In this document: positions 34,918 through 45,362 of the stretch, piece after piece
How the letters are laid out: every line of letters begins with the position of its first letter
Numbering within the stretch: the stretch's first letter is position 1
Assembly (NCBI GenBank): GCA_026214975.1
Contig: CM047815.1
Span: 65,169,852 to 65,233,851 of the forward strand
Length of the DNA stretch: 64,000 bases
From: Gentiana macrophylla
Lineage: Eukaryota > Streptophyta > Magnoliopsida > Gentianales > Gentianaceae
Reading direction: 5' to 3'
Notes under the pieces: generated by a model
Database searches by the model: none
What the model was told of the DNA's origin: nothing
Seen by the model: the letters and a program-made list of their open reading frames with translations, nothing else
Program-made: the position numbers and the translations under genes

Positions 34918-35279
34918 TTGCTTTAATAATCTTTTCTGATGGGCTTGAACATCCAAATTCACAAAAAAAGGAAACAAAGATGATGAAAGCGAAAGAAAGT
35001 TCCACACGCTCATGAAATCTGGATAAAAAATTGCATTTTGTTCTTTTATTTATAATTGACCTGGATTTTACCTTCTTTAGCCATTCATCAAGATTGATTC
35101 TTGTCTTTTGGGATGATTTTTAAATTTATTCACGAACATTGCTGCCGATATTTCGACAAGCATCAAATGGAGATCACTTTTCCTGCAGGCCATTGACTGC
35201 ATGAGATTTGCTCGAAAGATGTAGGCTAGTATGTTGTTTTTCTCGACATAAAATAAATACTACTAGGTCTCTTTCAAAA
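34918..35279. other. Upstream region of the SAM/PRXL2-like gene
   Basis: Probable 5' leader and promoter of the minus-strand gene. It includes the alternative start at 35013. No definite TATA box could be placed. Confidence 0.4.
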
Positions 35280-35556
35280 TATTCCTTCCCTCTCTGAAAA
35301 CATAAGTTATTTTAATTGTTTTCAATTCAAAAAGCTTAATAAAGTAGTTGAATGCCATAAAGCTTAATAAAATATCATTTGATTATCGTGAATAAAATTG
35401 TGATTATAAAATATTAAAAAGTAGTTGAATTGTTACTAAATTATAAAGTAAGATAGAGAAAAGAGTAATATATGATTAATTGGTAATGTAGAATTACTTA
35501 TATTCTGATCAAACAAAAAGTGATAGAATTACTTATATTCTGAAACGGATGGAGTA
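35280..35556. mobile_element. Stowaway-type (Tc1/mariner) MITE
   Basis: The left end TATTCCTTCCCTCTCTGAAA and the right end, reverse-complemented, TACTCCATCCGTTTCAGAAT are versions of the CTCCCTCCGTTTC ends of plant Stowaway elements, with TA at both outer borders. The inside is AT-rich, with a duplicated AGAATTACTTATATTCTGA near the right end. Confidence 0.8.
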
Positions 35557-36129
35557 TGTAAAATCCTATATTGGTAAAGTAAAGTCTTGTTCACCCCCAT
35601 ATAAGTGTGAGACATAAATGTCTTCATTAACTCTAAGCAATAGCTTTTGCACCAAGCCAGCGACGGGCGGCTCAAGAATTGACCGGACCATTTATGACTA
35701 TTTAAGCGCTACTGGGCCGAGTGCAGGGGCAAGCATGAATAGTATTCAGAGCCGACTATCATACTGTAACTAAGTGCACACCACAGAGGCGGTGGGGGCC
35801 AACTCAGAATCCATGGTAGAGATTTAACTGAGACAAGTCCACTGGGAATAAGGGAGAATGTAAAATTCCAAATCCAGAAAGAAAGTCACGCTCACCCCAT
35901 TTAAGTGGCGAGGACGCTAGTCCCTTATAAGGGAGGGGGAATGTAAAATCTCAAATCAGAAAGTAAAGTTCTGTTTCACCTCCATATAAGTGTGAGACAT
36001 AAATGTCTCATCAAACTCGGAGTTAAATTTTTAGCACTTTTAGACTAAGCGAGACAATGGCTTAAAGCATTGGCCAGGACCATTTATGCACTCATTTAAC
36101 ACCTGTCAGTCCTGGTCCTGATGCGTTAA
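35557..36129 (+). mobile_element. Second TRIM, related to 25986-26501, rearranged
   Basis: Terminal repeats start TGTAAAATCCTATATTGG (35557) and TGTAAAATCTCAAATCAG (35942) and share TATAAGTGTGAGACATAAAT and the CCATTTATG motif with the first TRIM. A primer-site-like AGTATTCAGAGCC follows the first repeat (35741), and a purine run (about 35930-35940) precedes the second. A third, partial repeat start at 35859 (TGTAAAATTCCAAATCC), itself preceded by a purine run, shows an internal duplication or nested insertion. No clear target duplication was found. It directly abuts the Stowaway MITE. Confidence 0.75.
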
Positions 36130-36489
36130 CGTTAGTGATATGGATCCATTTGGAGTTACACTTTTGCAGCATGTGTGCTTTGTGTATTAGGGAGGAGTAA
36201 AATGAGAATTTCAATCCAAAACTAAAAAAGAAAAAATATATGAAATGGTTCTGCTGTGAACAAAGCAGACGATCCCGAGCCGATTTGATTGCTTTAATTT
36301 TAATAGAGAACGAATATAGGTTGAAATTTATTTTGTTTTCATTGAGTTTTGTGTCAAATAAAATGGACCCAAGTACTGTTTTTTTTTTTTTTTTGAGTTC
36401 AAAACAAGTATCACAAAAACCTTCACTTGAGGGATCCATAATCTTTATATAAATAAATAACCTGAAACAATGTCATAATTGTAAACAAA
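36130..36489. other. Intergenic, no gene seen
   Basis: AT-rich, with a poly-T run at about 36379-36394. Short ORFs on both strands have no domain. Confidence 0.4.
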
Positions 36490-36770
36490 TAGCCTCTCCG
36501 TTTTATGTATATGTCGCAGAGAGAAGAATCACATAGATTAAGAAAGTAATTAATATGTGTATTGAAAATGTATTTTTTTATTAGAGATGTAAATGTTTTG
36601 TTGGTAAATGTGTTTTTAGTATTGGAATTGTGTTTTTTATTGGAGATGTAAATATTTTGTTGGTAAAGGAGGAAAAAATAATAAATGCTGCATTGGAAAT
36701 GTAAACTGACAGATAAATAAAAAAAATGGCAAAAACTGAAATGTGACAGATAAAAAAAACGGAGTGAGTA
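36490..36770. mobile_element. Stowaway-type MITE
   Basis: The left end TAGCCTCTCCGTTTTATGTA and the right end, reverse-complemented, TACTCACTCCGTTTTTTTTA are followed on both sides by a T-rich stretch and GTC(A/G)CA. TA borders; internal GTAAATGTTTTGTTGGTAAA-like duplications. Confidence 0.7.
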
Positions 36771-37060
36771 TTAAATTAGAATTTACAACAAAAGTCGAAA
36801 TAAAAAATTGATCGACTTTCTCAAAAAAAAAAAAAAAATAATAATAATTGATTGACCCCCTCAAAAAAAAATTAAAAAAATTGATTGACATATTCAAAAA
36901 AATAATACAGTAATAATAATTGTCTAAGCAGCGTTCCTTACGCGTATATATCCGTAAGGATGACCGTCTTTTATACGGCATTGCATGTTTATTTCATGAG
37001 CTGGTACTACCAACAAAAACAAAAAATAAAAAAAAAAAATAAAATATATATATATATACA
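36771..37060. other. Low-complexity AT-rich flank of the Helitron
   Basis: Poly-A and TAA-type runs with three GATTGA(C/T) phrases near 36810-36890 and a TA microsatellite at 37045-37058. No gene. The base next to the Helitron (A at 37060, T on the minus strand) is the host base expected at a Helitron 3' border. Confidence 0.6.
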
Positions 37061-37116
37061 CTAGTCATAAACCCGTGCATTGCACGGGGACGTATGACAA
37101 TATGATTACCTTCAGA

Positions 37117-37274
37117 CAGTGGCGGATGTAAGTGTATCATAGGGGACCCCCCTGAACGGATAAAAACTCTACATTTTACTTATAGAAAAATATTTCGGAC
37201 ACCGTAAAAATATTTACGGACCCCCCTAAAAAAATTACGGACCCTCCTAAAAAACATTTATGGATCCGCCACTG
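37117..37274. mobile_element. hAT-type MITE, 158 bp, perfect 8-bp target duplication
   Basis: Ends CAGTGGCGGATGTAAGTG and, at the right, CATTTATGGATCCGCCACTG form inverted repeats of the hAT type. The flanks CCTTCAGA at 37109-37116 and 37275-37282 are identical. It lies 40 bp inside the Helitron 3' end, so it inserted after or travelled with it. Confidence 0.93.
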
Positions 37275-37619
37275 CCTTCAGATAGAGTAAAAAACATACA
37301 ACATAACATGTCCCAAAACTTATACTGATGCCAATAATTGTGGTTATATTACTGCTTTTAGCATTGCACGGGAGAACGTATATTTCAATAAAAGAAATTT
37401 TTTGAAGGATGAAAATAAGATTTTATTGACATATTTGTTACGCAGGAATTGAAATGAATAGAATATGCAGGATTGGAATGAAACAAATTATATAAAAGAT
37501 GACACATTGAGTGATTGATAAAGCAATGTGGTGAATTAAGGTTGGCTTGAGTAGGGTATGATATGGTTCATAAGGTAAAATATAGGCTAAGGGGTGGAGT
37601 AGCCCTACGTCATACCTCA

Positions 37620-38310
37620 TTCATTGCACCATACCTCTCTTCCCACCCTGCCCTACCCACTGATATCATACCCTACCCACCACCCTATCCTACCCTATCC
37701 GATATCACCATATCTTACCATCGTCATCCTACCTACCTTACTCATTACCTACTCTACTCCACTTTCATCCACCCCAACCCTACCCAACCCTACCCAACCC
37801 ATCATACCACTCTTCTTTACCCACCACCCCACCCTTCACTACCCTACCCAACCCACCACCCCACCGTACCCTACCCACCACCCAACCCTACCCTACCATA
37901 TTCACCATTCAACTCTACCATATTTTACCCACCACACCACCATACATTACCTTACCCACTACCCCAACCTATCCTACCTTACTCTACCCTACCCAACCCT
38001 ATCCTACCCTACCCTACCCTACCCACCATCCTACCTTACCCTATCACCCTACCTTACCTTACCTACTACATCAACCTACCTTACCCTACTCTACCCTACC
38101 GTACCCTACCTACCTTACCTTACCCTCCACTTCACCCTACCATACCTTACCCACCACCCTTTACCCTACCCAACCCACCACCACCACCCCTACCAACCCT
38201 ACCAACCACCCTACCTTACCTTACCCACCACCCTAACGTACCCTACCCACCACCCCATCATACCGTACCTTACCCTCTTATTCAAATACGCTTCCTACCT
38301 ACCTTACCCA
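37620..38310. repeat. Degenerate TACCC / CCTACC array, about 700 bp
   Basis: Almost pure pyrimidine-plus-A sequence made of TACCC, CCCACC and CCTACCTTACC steps. It reads as Pro/Tyr/Leu-rich nonsense in several frames. The purest runs are near 37980-38030. It is confined to the 3' part of the outer Helitron. Confidence 0.93.
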
Positions 38311-39414
38311 CCACAACATTAAATGATGTGATTAATTCGTAAGGATGACCTACTCTAAGAATATCTTATATTAATTGGCATATTTGATTTAGTTATTTCT
38401 CAAAATATAATTTAAATTTTCGAATATTCTGTATTAATGGAGGACTTTAATTTGTACGGAATTATTTTTTTCTTAACATATGTAAATTTATTATGTTCTA
38501 TATAATTAGTTTTAAATAGTTTAGAAGATTATTTTCTTTTGGCATATTTGAAATTGTTTTTTTAAAATGTATTTTAATGTAAGAATATTAAATATTTCAC
38601 ATTGAATGACATATTTATTTAATCTAAAAACATCCGCATTACACCACAAACATTTGAATTAATATTAGTTATGTTTCAAAATGTAATATAATAAGGCATC
38701 TAATTTGTATGGATGACATTAATGTAAGAATATTTCATATTAATCGGTAAATCTGAACATAGCTATTTTTAAAAACGTAATTTAACATAAGAATAACTAG
38801 TAGGAAACTTCGTGCGATCTTGAGAGAATATTATAAATGTTGAAGCAATACACATTAATGTTTTAAATGTATATGATGATTTTATGTGATGTGAATGTAG
38901 CGAATTATTTAGTACAACATTCATTATGCACTAAATAACCCGCTTTAGATTGCTAACTTAATGGACAATACATGACAACGAAAGCAAGGAGAGAACAAAC
39001 ATTTGCCATAAAAATTACTCCTCGCCGCTTTGCTTAAAGGTATTGCAAACTCGAGACCTAAAAAATAGTGAGGCAGGGTGTAAGTAGCGTGAACCATTAC
39101 TTTACTGAACACATGATTGCACTAATGCAAATCGATATGAGTGTAACTCTACCGGATTTTATACTCGGGGAAAAGTCCATGAATCATGTGCTTCAACAAC
39201 CATGTGTGCCCCCTTACATATTCCTTCAGATGGGATCTCTTTTTCAAAAGAAGCTCCATAGTTTTGCTTTCTTTGATCTTTTGCAGTCTTAACACTACTG
39301 TCTCTCTGCATGCCTAAGATTGATTAGTCTCCAAATCGATTGCAAAAGTAAGGGCACAAACAAACTAACTCTCAAGCATGAATCCAGACATACATGGTGA
39401 TAAAGTCCAAAGGC

Positions 39415-39846
39415 GAGCGTTAGGCTCGGTGATTTCATTTTCTGAAGCAGCTATATTTTGTGTCACATTCTGGAATATATGTTGCTCATGAACTGGAGTA
39501 TCCATCAAAGTCCAGAGCTCAAGCATGGTTCCAGCAAGATTTTGAAGCTTAAGAAAGAAACAAAAGCAAGAGGACTCAAAAAAGAAAAAGAAATATATTT
39601 ACACCATCACAGATGTGAGAATTAAAGTCAACAAACCTTTTGCATTCTCTGTATCTTCAGGTCCTTTAGTTTGAGTATTGTGGTGGATAATTTCTCGATA
39701 GTATCAAGACTAATGCTTTTCTCAACACAAGAATTATCCAACGTGGGATGTTTTTCATGGACTGTAGCCTTGGAATCCATCCCAAGCACAGAGCATAATG
39801 GAGCCAGAGCATCCAGAAGGTCAAAAACTTGCTTTAAACGGCCTCT
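39415..39846 (-). pseudogene. MAP65-like fragment: Captured MAP65 (microtubule-associated protein) exons
   Basis: Exon a (39846-39637, between TTTCAG| and |GTTTGT) reads RGRLKQVFDLLDALAPLCSV, then LGMDSKATVHEKHPTLDNS and DTIEKLSTTILKLKDLKIQR MQK. Exon b (39547 to about 39415, after TCTTAAG|) reads [20 protein letters not shown], then [18 protein letters not shown]. These are consecutive exons in the MAP65/Ase1 spacer region. The similarity stops abruptly after EITEPNA, where the sequence changes without a splice site, so it is a gene fragment, not a gene. Intact MAP65 cross-links antiparallel microtubules; this piece lacks the C-terminal microtubule-binding part. Orientation matches the inner Helitron, as expected for a capture. 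Confidence 0.88.
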
Positions 39847-40383
39847 CTGAAAATTTAATTTTACCAAATAAATTAGCAACAGGGAGATCCAAATGGTACA
39901 TACTCATGCTATTGGTGTGGTGGGGTCCGCATCTCATGACTAAGAAATAAAATAAAACCAATCCCATGTTATGTTCCTCCTCCTCATGCTTTAAAAAATA
40001 AACATCATGAACAGAATATGACGAAGCCATCTATAAAATAATGCTCGAAATAATTTATGAATGAAATCTGATTGCATCTCCGCCGTACTCACCACGAACT
40101 CCAATTTGTCGCCCTCTTTTTTGTCATTTGCACGCATCTATATACACCGCTCGTCTGAAAATCATACCCCGTTTAATCCAAACGCTCTTCTGAAAATTCG
40201 CTAGAAACAATGCAAATGACTTCATTCCATTTGCATCCAATTATAAAATACTAAATAACCCGTTTCTAGATTGCTAACTTACCGTGATGTTATATTTAAG
40301 AATCATACTATAGTTGGTAGAATTGTGTATATAAATATAATACCAAGGACAAACCTGAACGTCAAGAGCAACCTCCCGTCCAA

Positions 40384-42001
40384 TAGTTAGCATCTGTACT
40401 GTTCCACGCTCTTTTAGAGAATCCCGAAAATTCGGCAATCAAAGTTTCTTCGCATTGAGAAATCCTGTCTCATAAAAAAAAATTGTAAGTAAGATCTGGC
40501 ACCAAAAACTTCAGATTGAATGTAATGCACAATAAAATGGACATTATCGGATCCGCGCAACAACATGTTACCCCAAAGAACAACAATCAAATGGAGCCGG
40601 CTTTCAACGGCGAGAATTAGTGAGTCATAGTGACACGTCTTAAACAACAAGAAATGATGACAATAGATCATCAAGAAAGCATAGATGCAAGTGATGACAG
40701 CTCACCACTGAGATAATCCAGGATGAAGTAATACATATGGCATCGAATAAGTTCTCCCCCAGGTTACCTGTCAAGAATGGCTCTAACACTTCCATGAAAA
40801 ATCACAAAAAGAGAGTGCACTTCCTTAAGAACCTTTCGCAATCCATCAATTCGCCAAATGGATTCAATTTCATTACTTTTCTCGACGACCAATGACATGT
40901 GATCGACCATATACAATGTCAGAAAGAAAGTCCCAGACAGATCCATCAAGATATAACGCATCCCTTAACAAATAAAAGTTCTATGACGGTAAATACTCAG
41001 TTACAAACAACGGTAATTCATCATGATTGGTTATACAGTTTGAATATTTATTGCTTCCTTAACAAAATCTTATGATGTAAGCAAATATCATTTTTAACAA
41101 ATATATTTCAACAGAAATGTGGCTATTTACCAACATATATTAGCTCATATCATTAAATACTCCTGTTCAATGTCAAAACAAACCTAAGCATAAGACAAAT
41201 GAAGCAAGCTCACTCAAAGAAAGACTTTGTGATAATTGATGAGGGAGGTGACTTGATTCAATTCACATCGGCAATTGTCATGCTCATTTCTATCTTTGAT
41301 GAAATGTCAGTGAAGTTTCCTAAGAAGGTTAATAACTCCCCCCTTTTATGAAAATTTAATTCAAATAACAGACTCTCCTTGCTCTATATTATTATTTAGA
41401 CTTCAGAGCCCTTTTAAGCGGCCGTATCAACCACCCGGATCAGAGAATTTCTTGTGCCCAAAAGTTTCAAGATATTCTTTCCTCTGCATCGGATTGAGCT
41501 TCGTCGATTTCGTGACCAAGAAGATCCCTAAATTTCAGTTTTCAGATGTAAAGATGGTTATGGCTTATGAATCAAAGAGCAAAATACACACCTTGATGGA
41601 AGATGGTCATGTGGACGATTAAACGGAGTCCAGACTCGATCACCGACAAAAAGCCGCATAACCTACAAAATTATACAACTCCTTGAAGTAAACATTTTCT
41701 CAAGAATCCCATAATACATGAATCAGAGTTTAAAGGGAGCGAGTCGATTTTGATACAAAACATGATTGATTATACTACCTTGATGTAGTTATCAGAATCA
41801 AGACTCATGGAGTTGTGGCAGCGTCTTTCTCCATGAAATCCACCACAGCTGGTCCTCTGTGCGCATTCGGGATGAGTAAAAGCTTTCATGGATTGGAGTT
41901 GTGGCAGGAAGGTTTGCAGCAGAAGCAAGGAAGAGATCCGGAGTCGTCGATGATATAAGGAAGAATTTGCAATGGAGTGGAAAGTGGATGTTAGGGTTCA
42001 T
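40384..42001 (-). pseudogene. Other coding-like pieces in the inner Helitron, origin unknown
   Basis: From right to left: an ORF from 42001 (MNPNIHFPLHCKFFLISSTT) ending at a donor near 41780; an exon-like piece at about 41610-41665 reading [20 protein letters not shown] with good borders; a piece at 40961-40770 (ESIWRIDGLRKVLKEVHSLF) ending DR|GTAACC; and a piece at 40674-40414 (ESRLHLIVVLWGNMLLRGSD). Each is open only across its own exon. They look like captured exons of one or more host genes upstream of the MAP65 piece, but I cannot name them. Confidence 0.4.
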
Positions 42002-42188
42002 GGGGGAGTTTTAGGAAGCAGAGCGTGGGGAGTTTGTGTGAGCAGATCGTGGGAAAATGGAAGGAGAGTGTCCGGTTTTTAGTTTTAATTTTTTTTTTTA
42101 GTGTTTTTCTCCTCTGCCGGGTTTGGGTCGGGTCAATTGGTCAAAAACGGGTCAATTGACAGTTTTTACTCTAAAATATAAATATAGA

Positions 42189-42670
42189 TTGACATTAATT
42201 GTGGTGGCTAATTTATAGGGGATGTAATTAATGCAAAAATATTTCGCATTAAATTGCATTTTGGAGATTAAATATTTTTAAAATATAATTTAATGTTACA
42301 ATATTTTGCATTAATTGTTGAATTGATTTTATTATTTTTTAAATATTATAATTTAATGCAAAAATATTTCGCATTAAATGACATATTTGAGTTTAGATAT
42401 TTTTTAAAATATAATTTATGTTATAATATTTTGCATTAATTGGTAAAATTAAATTAATCATTTTTTAAATATTATACTTTAAATATTATACTTTCAAGTA
42501 TTTTTATTGATTGTTAAAATTGAATTTGTCATTTTTTAATATTATAATATAATTTAATGCAAAAATATTTTGTATTAAATGCCATATTTAAATTTAGTTA
42601 TTTTTCAACATTTAATTTATACAATAATATTTGACATTAATTGAGGTGGGTAATTTATAGGGATTGTAGG
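42189..42670. repeat. AT-rich tandem family (AATATTTCGCATTAA type), also at 38340-38796
   Basis: Repeated phrases such as AATGCAAAAATATTTCGCATT, TTTTAAAATATAATTTA and GACATTAATTG(A/T)GGTGG at a loose spacing of about 60-110 bp. Similar phrases (AATGTAAGAATATTTCATATT) lie left of the inner Helitron, so that element inserted into this array. Confidence 0.75.
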
Positions 42671-43079
42671 AAATCATTATTGCAGTTTATGGGTAGCTTA
42701 AATGTTATCATGATTGTGTATTACGCAAGGAAGACAACAATTTTAGATTAGAGAGAACAAACAAACTTAAAAATAAATATAAAAAAAACGAAATGAAGAC
42801 AACAATTTTTTTTCACGCCAATTATATATATAATTCATGGATATAAAATCATTTAAATTAATTAAACAAAGCTAAGAAGATGTGAAAATTACGCACCTTC
42901 AACCGTGGCAAAATATTGTTTTCTTGATTATCGTTTCCTTGATTTTATTCAACACTGATTTTATCAAATTTCTCGAACCCTTCACGTTCATCTACCACCA
43001 ACTGCCCAAAATACCAGATGCCGTGTAAAATTGACAATAAAAATCATTGTTATAAAAAACAGAAAATAAATTAAAATCA

Positions 43080-43690
43080 TTGATTATTAAATTAAAAACC
43101 GTAAATAAAAATATAAAAATGAAAATCATCAAAATGTTTGGTTAATTATTGATTTTAAAATACAAAAACCAAATATCTATTAAATTTTTTGATTGATTAT
43201 TAATTAAATCATTGAAAACTTATAATACATAAAACCAAAAATGGAAAATGACACTCAATGAAAAATACAAAAAATAAAATTAGTTAAAAATAGAAAAAAA
43301 ATAAATCATGAAAATCTTTGACTGAGTAATGATTATTAAATTAAAATAGTAAAAAAAACATAAAACCCAAAAAACTAAAAACTAATAATACATAAAACCG
43401 AAAATGAAAAACGAAAAGAAAGAATAATTGAAAATTACAAATAATATATTAAAAATAAATGTTTCAAAGTGGACATCAAATCATTTAGATTAAATTCTTG
43501 TATTGAGTAATGATTATTAAATTAAAAACAATAAATAAAACATAAAAATCATCATATTAAAAACTAATAATACATAAAACCAAAAATGAAAAATGAAAAG
43601 AAAAAATAACTGAAAATTACAAAAAAAAAATAAAAATATAATCAATTAAAAATAAATGAATCAAAGTGGACATCAAATCATTTAGATTAA
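43080..43690. repeat. A-rich repeats with recurring AAAACCAAAAATG / TGATTATTAAATTAAAA
   Basis: TAATGATTATTAAATTAAAA, AATACATAAAACC(A/G)AAAATG and GTGGACATCAAATCATTTAG recur two or three times in the same order, giving a decayed direct repeat with a period near 200 bp. No coding capacity. Confidence 0.65.
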
Positions 43691-43692
43691 TT

Positions 43693-43940
43693 AAATCATA
43701 AAGAATTCAATTCAACGTAGAGAATAAAAACGATGATCGTGGAACCAAAAATCCAAAATTAAATTGGAAGGAAATCATAAAGAATTCAATTCAGCATAGA
43801 GAAGAAAAACGATGACCGTGGAACCAAAAATCCAAAATCAAAATGCGAAGGAAATCATAAAGTGTTCAATTCAACGTAGAGAATAAAAAACGATGAACGT
43901 GGAACGAAAAATCCAAAATTAAAATGCGAAGGAAATCATA
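43693..43940. repeat. 80-bp tandem repeat, three copies
   Basis: AAATCATAAAGAATTCAATT recurs at 43693, 43772 and 43852 and again, truncated, at 43933. In each copy it is followed by AACGATGA(T/C/A)CGTGGAAC and AAAATCCAAAAT. The spacing is 79-81 bp. Confidence 0.9.
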
Positions 43941-44335
43941 CCGCAAGTCGTGTGCAATCTCCAGTGAGATACGAAATATCCATATATGAAGATGATTACT
44001 GTGGTAATAATTGTTGTAGGAGTTGAAATTTGTTCCAGAAAAAGATAACACGCGCTTTAATGTGGCGATAATATTTGGTTAAATGGAGACACGTACAGGA
44101 AGAACCAAAAAATTGATGAAAGTCTTTTAGACCTTACTCGTGATGAGTTACAATAGCAACCATCACCCATTCCCATGAACAATAGTACATACCTCTGAAA
44201 ATATGTTCAAAAGAAAATCAATCATGGTAAAACTAATTATTTATATTTTATTTGGGGAATAAAATAAAAGTGCCAAGACAAACCTAATGATATTCATATT
44301 GCCGTGCATGTGCAAGTGCATGTGCCATTTATATT

Positions 44336-44569
44336 TTATTTTATGATATTCTGTATTTAATGTGGTGATTTTTTATTATGGATGATATTTAGTATTTAAT
44401 GGGACGATTTTTTTAATTTTTTTTAAACGGGTACAACCGGGTTTGGAGCGGGTTATTTTATGATATTCTGTATTTAATGTGGTGATTTTTTATTATGGAT
44501 GATATTTAGTATTTAATGGGACGATTTTTTTAATTTTTTTTAAACGGGTACAACCGGGTTTGGAGCGGG
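44336..44569. repeat. 117-bp tandem duplication at the Helitron 5' end
   Basis: 44336-44452 and 44453-44569 are near-identical (TTATTTTATGATATTCTGTA through GTACAACCGGGTTTGGAGCG). Only the right copy connects to the true Helitron 5' terminus. Confidence 0.95.
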
Positions 44570-44619
44570 TCAAAGCGGGTAATTGGGTTAAATTCACTCC
44601 CCTATATATTATATATAGA

Positions 44620-45362
44620 TATGAAATATGAACAACAAAGAGGTACTCATTCTTTCCTTGTGATAGTTGTATTTGATACATACAAATATAGTTACGTAAT
44701 ATGAAATGTTCTGAATTTCACAATAGATTGGACTATTCAGTGGAGTCTCCTTTGGCCCTAATAATCGACTTTGGCCCTCTGCATGGTTGTGTGTGACGCT
44801 CTGTTCTCGGATGTCGTGTTTTTATCTGAAAATAAATACCCGACACGTATATAATTTAAAACTTAATTCAATTATATACGTAAGTTTTTTTTTTCAAAAA
44901 AGAAAAAATTATATACATAAGCGAAAATTGCGAATAAAGTTTCCTGATGGCGAAACATGAGTCTTCTGTGGCGCCATCCCTCAGGGCAAATATCCCCGTT
45001 TTAGGGCAAAATCTCCGGTCTCCGGCAGGGGCAGATCTATGTGGTTGGGGGGTCACGTGAACCCACACGGATGCGAGGAAATTCTTTTAGTATTAAAATG
45101 ATGTAGTTTTGATGTTAAAAATGTCCTTTTGTTATTTAAAAAATATTGTTTTAGACTCCGGCGACCCATTGAAACAAATATTTCGATAAAAAATATAGTT
45201 TTACGGTCCGGTTACCCACTGAAAAATATAGTTTTACGGTCCGGCATACACTCTGTTCATTCGGCTTGTCCCTGGTCCTCCAGCAGATCTTGTTTTTCCC
45301 CTTCCATCTTCTATTTTAAATATTCTTTGTCGTCAGCACAATGCAAATTTTGACGTGGAATT
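44620..45362. other. Intergenic, with a dispersed repeat related to 15808-16000
   Basis: 45007-45200 repeats the sequence described at 15808 (AAAATGATGTAGTTTTGATG, AAAAATGTCCTTTTG). AAATATAGTTTTACGGTCCGG occurs twice, about 40 bp apart (about 45193 and 45223). No gene is supported. Confidence 0.5.

Larger units (their letters stand above)
38797..42188 (-). mobile_element. Inner Helitron (B), 3.39 kb, carrying captured gene pieces
   Basis: Minus strand. The 5' end is A|TCTATATTTATATTTTAGAG at 42188, followed by GACCCG motifs as in the outer element. The 3' end is CTAG|T at 38797, preceded by TTTCCTA and a decayed version of the CCCGTGC hairpin. Removing it would join ..AAGAATAA and TTGACATTAATTGTGG.., which matches an uninterrupted paralogous stretch at about 42622-42650 (AATATTTGACATTAATTGAG), good support for both borders. 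It contains MAP65 exons and other coding-like pieces, all on the same strand. Confidence 0.75.
37061..44619 (-). mobile_element. Outer Helitron (A), 7.56 kb, non-autonomous
   Basis: Minus strand. The 5' end is A|TCTATATATAATATATAGGG at 44619. The 3' end at 37061 has the hairpin CCCGTGCAATGCACGGG (37073-37089), then TTTATGACTAG|T. Start TC, end CTAG, a hairpin close to the end and insertion between A and T are the standard plant Helitron features. No Rep/helicase ORF is present. It contains a hAT MITE, a TACCC array, an inner Helitron and several AT-rich tandem repeats. A second partial end-like phrase (GCATTGCACGGG at about 37362) lies inside the 3' part. Confidence 0.85.

Noticed and set aside
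37980..38030. Interstitial telomere repeat
   Set aside because: The unit is TACCC-like; plant telomere DNA is CCCTAAA, which is not present in a run.
37563..38342. Two long Pro/Tyr/Thr-rich ORFs (259 and 232 codons)
   Set aside because: They are readings of the TACCC array in overlapping frames, with no start context or domain.
38340..38796. Independent MITE
   Set aside because: It belongs to the same AT-rich tandem family as 42189-42670 and has no terminal inverted repeats.
43866..44051. Minus-strand ORF of 61 codons
   Set aside because: It overlaps the 80-bp tandem repeat and has no domain.
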